A stretch of 26,042 nucleotides of DNA. Source: Choanephora cucurbitarum. Taxonomy: Eukaryota; Mucoromycota; Mucoromycetes; Mucorales; Choanephoraceae. The stretch spans positions 1-26,042 of the forward strand of contig JAIWNI010000203.1 of NCBI GenBank assembly GCA_025331435.1, given 5' to 3'. The translations under genes and the position numbers were made by a program. Below, piece after piece: positions 18,995-26,042 of the stretch (the stretch's first letter is position 1; each line of letters begins with the position of its first letter). A model generated the notes under the pieces. It did no database searches, had not been told where the DNA came from, and saw nothing but the letters and a program-made list of their open reading frames with translations.

Positions 18995-21900
18995 TTATTC
19001 TCTTGAATGAATTTTTCTTAAGGAACTAATATTGACCCTTCTTTTGATGAGACGACCCATTTGATCTGCGAGTTGACATGTTCCATTTGCGAAGCAAGAG
19101 ACTACGGTGAAGACCTCGGGCTTGAAGTGAGAGTCAAGTTTCGAATGTTTATTGTGACGGAAGCGTACAACTTGAGTTCCTGGTTCAAAGTATTTTCTCT
19201 TCACAGTGGGCTTGGGGTCATATTCTTGTAGCGCGTTGTGATCGTCAATTTGTACATTTCTGTCATTCAATTCAACCAGCCGTTCCATACCTAGAGCACG
19301 ACCCAAGAGCTGTAAAGGATCCATTCTTGCAGAGTTTGGTGCTATTCCGAACATAAATTCATACGGCGAAATTTTCAAAACGGAATGAGCTTTAGTTCTG
19401 TACGCATACAGAACAGCGTCGAGATGTTCATCCCAATCCTTCGGATTATCGATGGCGAGTTTCTTCAAGGCTTTGACGATGTTGCCATTCATTTGTTCGT
19501 TTCGTCCATTGGTGGATGGTCGATAGGGCGCAGTGAATTTGTGATGAACATTGAGCAAGTTCAGGAAATTGTCAATGATCTCGTTATCAAAAGCGGAACC
19601 ATTGTCAGTGAGAATGTGCGTTGGTGGCCCGAATTGACAAAATATATGTTTGTATAGAAAGTTAGCAACAGTTTTTGCTTCTGTATTGGGTGTGGCAATG
19701 GCAATTGGCCAACAAGTAAAACATTCAACTGCGACCAAAATGTGGTAGTTATCTGCATTTGACTTGGTGAAAGGACCTACGAAATCCAACGCAAATTGTT
19801 CGAAGATGTAATGGATGGGTACTCGAGACAATGCAGCATTTGGGGTACGAGTAGAAAACAATTGACATTCCCTGCAGGTACGGATATGTTCGCGCATATC
19901 TTGGTAACATGACGGCCACCAGTAGTCCTTGTACAATCTTGCCCAGGAAGCATTAACACCGTAGTGTCCATGTCCATCATGTACTTCATTCATAATGGCT
20001 CGTCTTTGTGTAATGGAAGGTACAAGTACAAATCTCATACCAATCTTTCGATATAATTTGTGATCTTGATACAAGTATTTTAAGGATAATCGCTTAATCT
20101 TGGGAGTGTTTTGAGGATGCCCAGGAAAGTTAAAATAAAAGATGAGATCGCTTAACCAAGTTTCGTATTGAGGCTCAACACCTTCTTCCATTAGTAAGTG
20201 GTCAAACAAGGCATCAATACAGTCTTCGCCATCCTCGTCATCTTCAATTGTTTTAGGCGGGAAGCGCGACAGGGCATCAGCGACAGAGTTTTTAGTGGAC
20301 GGTAAGTGAACAATTTTGAATTGAAATTCTTGAGTACACATAACCCATCGTTGTAGTCTTTGTGATGGTTCATTTTTGTTGAATAAATAACATACAGCTG
20401 TGTTGTCACAGTATAATGTAAATTCTCGGTCAAGCAAGTACTTTCTGAGTTTCTTGAGAGCGTAAATTATGGCTAGAAGTTCCTTTTCAACCGTTGGATA
20501 ACGAGTTTCGACAGGCTGTAATTTTCTTGATAGAAAGACCACGGGACGTTCTCCTTCTCCAGTCATAGTAGCTAAGCACGCTCCTATACCCACTTCAGAG
20601 GCATCACAATACAAATTATATTTTGTGTTTGCGTCAGGTAGAACAAGAGCGACCGCATTTACCAATGATTCTTTCAACGAAACAAACGAATTCTCACAAG
20701 ATTCGTTCCAAAAAAACGGGTTTTTCTTCTTCAATAATTCGTTCATAGGTGCGGCAATATCTGCAAACCCTGGGATATGCCTGCGATAAAACCCACATAA
20801 GTTGACGAACGCACGAATAGCTGTTTCATTGTTTGGTCGAGGAAAGTTTTGGATTTTTGCAATTTTAGAAGGTGAAGGCGATATACCTTGTTCAGACACT
20901 TCAAAACCAAGTAATGTGATCTTGTTCTTAAAGAATTCACACTTGTTGGCATTCATTTTTAAATTAACTTCACGCATTCTTGCAAAGAATTTTTCTAAGA
21001 AGTCAAACTGCTCCTCTTTAGTCTTCGAGTATATTGTGACATCGTCAAGGTAATTAGTTGCGAATTTACCAAGAAAGGGTTGAATGGCAAGAAACACGCA
21101 TCGACTGAAGACAGCAGGACCGTTCAAAACGCCAAAGGGGACACAGCGGTAGGAGTACGATCCCCATGGGGTAGCGATAGTTAATTTAGGGATAGAGTTT
21201 TCTTCAACAGCGATTTGTTGAAAGGCTTTTAGTAGATCGAGTACAGCGAACCACTTTGATCCGGCTAGACTTTCTATGACATCAACCACGTTTGGTAATG
21301 GCCAAGTGTCTCGCACAGTTACAGCATTCAGTTCTCGAAAGTTGGAAATGAGGCGTTTGTCTCCAGTCTTTTTGGGAACGTATCTGCACGGAAATGACCA
21401 TCCCGAATGCTCAGCCGTACCAGGAACATGCATGTTAGGCGTGAGTATACCATTGTTGACCATGTCTTCCAAGTCTTTCTTCAGATCTTCTTTTTCAGAA
21501 AAGGACAGGAAAGAATACGGTCTCTTATATATAGGTTTGGCATTGCCCGTGTCCACATGAAATTTCAACAAGTTTGTTTGTGACGAATGTTCATAATTAG
21601 TTCCAAAACAATCTTCGTACTTGTATAGTAGAGCGACGAGCGCATCTTTTTCTTCTTTATTGAGATTATCTTGATTTTTAACGTTATCAATGAGTTGACC
21701 AAATCTATTAGAATCATTTGGCTTAAGTGGGACCACCTCGTCTTCATCGTCAGAAGCTTCAATGATGAGATAACCTTCTTCAACGTCATCCTGATCTACG
21801 AAATTTTCTTCATAGTCATCATCTTGTGGATCAATTTCATCTTCAGTATCAATGGTTTCTCTGGTAGGCACTTCAGTATAATATGTATCGAGTGGTACCG

Positions 21901-23764
21901 TTCCTTCCTCGCGCTTGATGTACCAGAAATGAGAAGCCCAATCGGTACCAATCTTCAGTAAATGCAAGCCTTCGCGTCCAACATTAAAGTTATATTTTGT
22001 AACGTCAAAACAAAGTGCGTCCACCGATAATACTTCAGAATCACCCACTTGTACACGAAGATTTTTGATTAGTCCAACAGGCGAATGACTGGCACCATCA
22101 CCGAACATGACTGTAGTGTTTATAGGATAGACTTCACGGATACCCAGTTGTTTGGCAAAGTTTAGACTTATGATAAAAGATGTGCATCCTCCATCCAATA
22201 TAACCTCACAAGGTTCTCCATTTATCCAGCCTTTCGTTCGAGGGGCGCTTTTACCCTTAGGTAACTCATTGTTGATTTCAACCAGCAATGCACTTGTGTC
22301 CTTATCCATGGCATTGGTAATTTCATTGATTTTCTTGACCTGAGGCTTTGTCAACCTACTCTTAAAACCAGTTCTTGCTGAAGGAGATAACACTGCAATC
22401 TCATCAAGCGTAAGTTCATGTTTAGAGTCATGGAATAGACGATCTAAAATTTGTTCTGTTTTAGCTTTGATAGCGTTGACATCAGTACTGTTTGTAGGTC
22501 TTGTAAAAGGATGATTAGGACTGGCTTGAAGATTCTTAACTCGACTACTTTTTTTCGGCACATAAGGTTCGGATTCAAGGGAGGGCAACATCAAGGCCTT
22601 GGGGTTGTTACTACTTGTTCGAACAGTACTCCGTTTGAGGTTAGGAGTTTCCACGGTTTTGCCCGATCGAGATACCCTTACGTTTCTCGTGCCATTCACA
22701 TTTTCCAGGTCGGTATCACTGATCTTTCTCTTTTCGGATAGCAGGATTTCTTCGATAAGCATTGATTCTGAGCCTTGTTGAACATTGTTCGTAGGTTTGT
22801 TTTTCTTATAGAGAGTACATTCATAGTGTTTGTGGCCGTTTTGGTTGCACAGTTTGCATGGTTTAGTACAGTCTTTGGTCAAATGATCACTTGTTAAACA
22901 ATTCCAACATGAAGGTTTGTTATTTTTGATTGGGGTGTTGCCATTTTGATTTGTTTTAGTAACGAGTTCTCCAATTAAAAGAGTCATGTTCTTAAATTCA
23001 TTGACTAATCGACTCATACTCTTTTCGGTGTCTGTAGCAGAACTACTATTACTGTCTTTCTTGTTTGGTTTCTTAGAAGGCGTCTTGTTTGTGCTAGGTT
23101 TCACATCATGTTCAGATTCATCACTCGAACTATTGATTTCGTACGAGGTACCATCATCAGTGTGAGAATCAGAATCTTCAGTATTTTCAGGACCATAAAC
23201 TTCTTCTAATATGTCATAAGCTTCCTTGAGAGATCTTGGCTTTTCAGTTCTTAAAAATCGTTTCATTGATTTGGATTGGATTCCTTTGATAAAATAATTC
23301 AAGAAACCATTTTCTGTAATGCGTAAGTCAATAAAATCTTCTTCCGGAGAGTCGACCACAACCTCTTTAGATTCACGTTCTTTGCCTTTATCATCAGCAG
23401 CTTTTATATTCTTTTGCTGTTTTCTTTTGGCAGATTCAAGTAGGTATTTGTTTTTAAGGCCTTCAAATCTTAATATATAATCCGAAATAGTTTCATTGCT
23501 TGTCATTTTCAGATTGATGATGCTTGAAACGAGCTTATCAATGTTGACCCTTTTTGTAAATTTGAGTAGAAAGGCTGTTTTGAATTCTTCCCATTTATGA
23601 AAGTCTTGTTGCATGAACCACAATTGTAGAGTTTCTTTGAAACAGTTATCTACATAGAAGAGTTTTGTCTTGTCATCCCACTTGTTCATAGCCGCTGCCT
23701 TGTTGTATCTGTAGATCCACAATTCAGGGTCATCCTTGGAACCGAACTTGGGGACGTCAAACAT
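18995..23764 (-). CDS. gag-pol: Ty3-B Gag-Pol polyprotein (1589 aa)
   Basis: A single frame encodes all proteins needed for replication. Capsid-like Gag covers about 1-200 (start ATG at 23764, the first after the PBS leader), followed by a Ser/Asp-rich linker. Two CCHC zinc knuckles lie at C286-C299 and C303-C316. A retropepsin-like protease is around 515-600, with an atypical active site D524-G-G-C rather than D-T/S-G. Reverse transcriptase is about 740-1000, with D843 and YLDD at 905-908. RNase H is about 1045-1170 with D1054, E1095, D1120 and D1163. Integrase has H1262, H1267, C1297 and C1300, then the triad D1327, D1387, E1423 (35 residues between the last two). The C-terminus has no chromodomain. 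Gag and Pol are fused without a stop or frameshift, so Gag excess must be achieved by processing or degradation. An acidic segment (640-680) separates protease and RT. Confidence 0.95.
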   Translation of the reverse strand: MFDVPKFGSKDDPELWIYRYNKAAAMNKWDDKTKLFYVDNCFKETLQLWFMQQDFHKWEEFKTAFLLKFTKRVNIDKLVSSIINLKMTSNETISDYILRFEGLKNKYLLESAKRKQQKNIKAADDKGKERESKEVVVDSPEEDFIDLRITENGFLNYFIKGIQSKSMKRFLRTEKPRSLKEAYDILEEVYGPENTEDSDSHTDDGTSYEINSSSDESEHDVKPSTNKTPSKKPNKKDSNSSSATDTEKSMSRLVNEFKNMTLLIGELVTKTNQNGNTPIKNNKPSCWNCLTSDHLTKDCTKPCKLCNQNGHKHYECTLYKKNKPTNNVQQGSESMLIEEILLSEKRKISDTDLENVNGTRNVRVSRSGKTVETPNLKRSTVRTSSNNPKALMLPSLESEPYVPKKSSRVKNLQASPNHPFTRPTNSTDVNAIKAKTEQILDRLFHDSKHELTLDEIAVLSPSARTGFKSRLTKPQVKKINEITNAMDKDTSALLVEINNELPKGKSAPRTKGWINGEPCEVILDGGCTSFIISLNFAKQLGIREVYPINTTVMFGDGASHSPVGLIKNLRVQVGDSEVLSVDALCFDVTKYNFNVGREGLHLLKIGTDWASHFWYIKREEGTVPLDTYYTEVPTRETIDTEDEIDPQDDDYEENFVDQDDVEEGYLIIEASDDEDEVVPLKPNDSNRFGQLIDNVKNQDNLNKEEKDALVALLYKYEDCFGTNYEHSSQTNLLKFHVDTGNAKPIYKRPYSFLSFSEKEDLKKDLEDMVNNGILTPNMHVPGTAEHSGWSFPCRYVPKKTGDKRLISNFRELNAVTVRDTWPLPNVVDVIESLAGSKWFAVLDLLKAFQQIAVEENSIPKLTIATPWGSYSYRCVPFGVLNGPAVFSRCVFLAIQPFLGKFATNYLDDVTIYSKTKEEQFDFLEKFFARMREVNLKMNANKCEFFKNKITLLGFEVSEQGISPSPSKIAKIQNFPRPNNETAIRAFVNLCGFYRRHIPGFADIAAPMNELLKKKNPFFWNESCENSFVSLKESLVNAVALVLPDANTKYNLYCDASEVGIGACLATMTGEGERPVVFLSRKLQPVETRYPTVEKELLAIIYALKKLRKYLLDREFTLYCDNTAVCYLFNKNEPSQRLQRWVMCTQEFQFKIVHLPSTKNSVADALSRFPPKTIEDDEDGEDCIDALFDHLLMEEGVEPQYETWLSDLIFYFNFPGHPQNTPKIKRLSLKYLYQDHKLYRKIGMRFVLVPSITQRRAIMNEVHDGHGHYGVNASWARLYKDYWWPSCYQDMREHIRTCRECQLFSTRTPNAALSRVPIHYIFEQFALDFVGPFTKSNADNYHILVAVECFTCWPIAIATPNTEAKTVANFLYKHIFCQFGPPTHILTDNGSAFDNEIIDNFLNLLNVHHKFTAPYRPSTNGRNEQMNGNIVKALKKLAIDNPKDWDEHLDAVLYAYRTKAHSVLKISPYEFMFGIAPNSARMDPLQLLGRALGMERLVELNDRNVQIDDHNALQEYDPKPTVKRKYFEPGTQVVRFRHNKHSKLDSHFKPEVFTVVSCFANGTCQLADQMGRLIKRRVNISSLRKIHSRE

Positions 23765-23843
23765 ATTTAATTATAATATCCAGCGAGAATAGAATCAGAT
23801 TTGACAATGATTGAGCTTATCTCTTCTTGAAATCTATTCTTCT

Positions 23844-23857
23844 GGCAGAAGGCACCA
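23844..23857 (-). other. Primer-binding site of Ty3-B
   Basis: Two bases after the 5' LTR the minus strand reads TGGTGCCTTCTGCC, complementary to a tRNA end GGCACCA. The same sequence overlaps a 6-bp hairpin, CTTCTG-G-CAGAAG. Confidence 0.6.
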
Positions 23858-23859
23858 AA

Positions 23860-24187
23860 TGTTATGTGGTTCTGGGTTTTATTCAAAAAAAATAATTACC
23901 AACTGGATTAAAATATAAAGGTTAAGACATGAAATATAGCTATAATTTGGTTAATTGTACTGACCAAAATGTTGGTAATGAGATAATCGATATAAGTAAA
24001 GTGGAGAAATAGATAATTTAAAATAGAATGAAAAAGAGAGAAAAACAAGATGTGGGATAAAGTGGGTTACTGTGGTTTTATGGTTTTTGAGGTGTATGGT
24101 GTAGCATCACACAATTACTGTGTTTTTGCCATTGTAGAAAGACAGTCATACCAAAGGTTTTTACCAAAACAAGTGCACCACAGAACA
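23860..24187 (-). repeat. 5' LTR of Ty3-B
   Basis: 328 bp, same sequence as 18649-18976. It should carry the element's promoter; no clear TATA box stands out from the AT-rich background. Confidence 0.93.
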
Positions 24188-24191
24188 ATAA

Positions 24192-24723
24192 GTATAAAAT
24201 CATGCAATAATGTGAGAAAACTTTAAATCAAGTGTCTCTTTTAAAATTAAACCTATAGAATAGCTATTGTCCATTACAATGGAATTATGCACAGCTTAGA
24301 TCCAAATTGAACGAAGTCATGCAATCTTAGCAGCAATCATCCTCCTCAATTTTTGGTTTTTCTTCAGCTGTGATTACGTTGATTTATCAATATTTGCTGC
24401 AGGTATTATTATTGCAATAAAATGATCTTGAACAGGCTATACTCCACTAAAGAATAAACTAGTATACACTTTACACTCACTTTTTAGCATTTTATAAATG
24501 AGATTGATACTCTATTGTTCAAAATAAAGTTTCTCACATCATGCAAGTTTGGGGCTTTGAAAACCATATTTGGATATGCTGCCATGCGGTTTTCAATTGA
24601 TCATAAAATTTGTTTCTCACTGTCTCATTCATATCTTTATCGTATAAATAGTAAATCATATCATCTTCTTTCTGACTCTATTATCACATCTATTTACTTT
24701 TTTGATTTTTTGATTTTTTGAAT
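24192..24723. other. AT-rich flank between Ty3-B and the 24.7-kb gene
   Basis: No gene is recognised. It holds the putative TATA box at 24643-24650 and T-rich DNA just before the next coding region. Confidence 0.5.
24643..24650 (+). promoter_or_regulatory. Putative TATA box
   Basis: TATAAATA lies 74 bp upstream of the ATG at 24724 and is followed by a pyrimidine-rich stretch suited to transcription starts. If the first exon actually ends at an acceptor at 24750, this motif would fall in an intron instead. Confidence 0.35.
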
Positions 24724-25905
24724 ATGGCCTTTAAAAAACAATGATTGCAGTTCTATCCGATCCAGCTGTGGAAGAATAGAAGACAAGGTAATAATTTTGA
24801 AGGCAAAGTTCAAGACCTTCTCTCTGCTGTGAACAGCATTACTGATAAGTTGGATTGTTGTGTTATTATCTTGACGAGTTTCGTTGCTGGGGAAGGTATA
24901 TGCATTTATCTCATTATATGAACCTTCAATGAGAAACATTACGTTTATAGCGTCAAGTAGCCTCAGCATTCCCAATGTTGAAAAAGAGACTGTCTCTTCA
25001 GGTCTCCTGATCTTTCGTCCTACTTTCTCTATCTCACAATCAAATATGAAGAACATAATTGACATGAAAATAAAACACTTTGTATCACAGTGGTTTGGCG
25101 ACCAAGTCGTCGCACAAGAAAATGATCTCTCTTTTGTTCGTGAGGAAAAGGAAAGCAAAATAGAAATGTACAAAACAATGCTTTACCAGTTGTCCCGTAT
25201 ACCCATCACAAAAATGATATTTGAAATAGAAAAAATGAAAAAAATTGGAAAACAATATCATATACCAAAATTTATCCCGATATCAAAAAAAGGCTCTAAT
25301 ATCTCTTCGTGCTTTGGCTGTCCAAAACAATATACCCACCACAAGATGCCACAATATCAGATTGGTAAACTCTTTGCTGGCTTACCTGTATCACAACATG
25401 GCAAGATCATCAAGAGCAAAGGTACTACAATCGATGTATTTACTACCGCAACGTATTGCTAATGATATCAAACTTACAGCCGCAATCATCGCCACAACAG
25501 CCACCACGAGCATCACCACTACCACTATGGTCACCATTACGATCATCACTGCGATCACCTCTGCAATCACCAATACAATCACCACTACAATCACCACTAC
25601 AATCACCTCTGCAATCACCTCTGCGATCACCACTACCACTATTATCACCACTTCAACCACTACAATCACCACTGCACCCATCACTGCAACCATCACTGCA
25701 GCCTATACCACTGCAACCTTCACTGCAACCATCACTGCAACCACTATCACTACAATCACCACTAAGATCACCACTGCAACCATCATTGCAATCACTACCA
25801 CTACAGTCACGTCGGCGCAAGAAGGAAAATAGGGTTTATGTCTCAGGTGTCCAGCACCCAGAATCTAGTTGTTTGACCCCAGATTTTTTTATGAGAGCTA
25901 TTTGA
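24724..25905 (+). pseudogene. Unrecognised spliced gene, probably disabled, with C-terminal SPLQ repeats
   Basis: I do not recognise the family. Two introns join three different frames coherently. Intron 24896-24950 (55 nt, GTATAT...TTATAG) gives ...VAGE-ASSSLSIPNVEKE. Intron 25422-25479 (58 nt, GTACTA...TTACAG, CTAAT branch-like site) joins ...MARSSRAK to PQSSPQQPPRASP. Exon 1 contains a helical stretch (GKVQDLLSAVNSITDKLD). Exon 2 contains KHFVSQWFGDQVVAQE and ISLRALAVQNNIP. Exon 3 (141 codons) is a Ser-Pro-Leu-Gln tandem repeat followed by a basic RRRKK. Two defects: an in-frame TGA at 24742-24744, which may be avoided if the exon truly starts at the TTGCAG acceptor at 24750; and a frame change in A-runs between 25238 and 25291. 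Either could be a true lesion or, for the A-run, a sequencing error. Confidence 0.45.
25480..25815 (+). repeat. 12-bp minisatellite (RCAATCACCWCT / GCAACCATCACT type)
   Basis: About 25 imperfect 12-bp units, such as ACAATCACCACT and GCAACCATCACT, run head to tail with a few 9-bp or shorter variants. In the spliced frame each unit encodes S-P-L-Q-like residues. The other plus frame gives Thr/Ile-rich and the reverse strand Val/Ile-rich low complexity. Confidence 0.8.
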
Positions 25906-26042
25906 AGATGAACAAATGAGAAAAGTGTACTTTTTTAAACGTCGGTATGCTTAGGAGATTTAGAGGTAGCTCTGTGTCAAGTTTGAAGTCGATCAGTGAT
26001 GATAAGATTCCTCAACTTTTTTTCATGTCGAATATTTAAAGT
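25906..26042. other. Window end, nothing recognised
   Basis: Short AT-rich tail after the stop codon of the repeat-bearing exon, with no motif seen. Confidence 0.5.

Larger units (their letters stand above)
18645..24191 (-). mobile_element. Ty3/gypsy LTR retrotransposon Ty3-B, apparently intact and young (with TSD)
   Basis: The element proper is 18649-24187 (5539 bp), read right to left. Its 328-bp LTRs look identical at every base I compared. They end TGTT...AACA, with ~10-bp inverted ends TGTTCTGTGG/CCACATAACA. The target duplication is ATAA (18645-18648 and 24188-24191). Inside the 5' LTR is a PBS, and before the 3' LTR a G-rich PPT. Between them one uninterrupted Gag-Pol frame fills the element: the leader is 95 bp and only 18 bp separate the stop codon from the LTR. 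Identical LTRs, complete signals and an open frame indicate recent insertion and possible present activity. Confidence 0.93.

Noticed and set aside
24694..25173. Minus-strand 159-codon open frame
   Set aside because: It lies opposite a plus-strand segment that splices coherently and has a helical, charged protein composition. The minus frame shows no motif.
25480..25815. CRISPR-like array
   Set aside because: The units are 12 bp, directly abutting and imperfect, with no unique spacers. It is a minisatellite.
25391..25832. Thr/Ile-rich plus frame and Val/Ile-rich minus frame over the minisatellite
   Set aside because: They are alternative translations of a 12-bp repeat. Only the S-P-L-Q frame connects to an upstream exon through a canonical intron.

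Overview
The window reads as a transposon-dense, AT-rich stretch from a fungal genome. An early-diverging (Mucoromycota/Mucorales-type) fungus is the best guess. The reasons are the short 55-64 nt GT...AG introns, some with CTAAC/CTAAT branch-like sites, the Ty3/gypsy retrotransposons, and two Tnp2-like (CACTA/Plavaka-type) transposase genes. The lineage is inferred from style, not proved. I see no recognisable host housekeeping gene, no bacterial-type operon and no CRISPR array.

Layout, left to right. (1) 3-2129 (+): the 3' part of a Tnp2-like transposase gene with one 63-nt intron; it is open wherever it can be read. (2) 2327-2723 (-): a frameshifted fragment resembling the N-terminal DNA-binding part of Crypton/Ndc10-like tyrosine-recombinase proteins. 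(3) 2994-3119: a small TA-flanked inverted-repeat element (MITE-like). (4) 3120-4509: pyrimidine-rich DNA holding a diverged ~140-bp direct repeat. (5) 4510-9631 (-): an old Ty3/gypsy element (Ty3-A). Its two 254-bp LTRs differ at roughly 8-9 % of sites. Its gag/protease part is broken by several frame changes, but its 997-codon RT-RNaseH-integrase frame is open. (6) 9632-12406: no gene recognised. (7) 12407-13763: a 1.34-kb element with near-identical 266/275-bp inverted arms, flanked by a perfect 9-bp direct repeat. Each arm carries a tRNA-like A box and B box followed by a T-run, pointing inward. (8) 14637-17725 (-): a second Tnp2-like transposase gene, now a pseudogene with five in-frame stops and about three frameshifts, in which four introns can still be traced. 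(9) 18649-24187 (-): a young, apparently complete Ty3/gypsy element (Ty3-B). It has 328-bp LTRs that look identical, a 4-bp ATAA target duplication, a PBS, a PPT and one uninterrupted 1589-codon Gag-Pol frame. (10) 24724-25905 (+): an unrecognised spliced gene or pseudogene whose last exon encodes a Ser-Pro-Leu-Gln tandem repeat built on a 12-bp minisatellite.

The coding units do not form a pathway. They are independent mobile elements of different ages: Ty3-B recent, the inverted-repeat element fairly recent by arm identity, Ty3-A and the second Tnp2 copy old. The most novel-looking object is the 12.4-13.8 kb inverted-repeat element, which combines Mutator-like architecture (long TIRs, 9-bp duplication) with convergent RNA-polymerase-III-type internal promoters.
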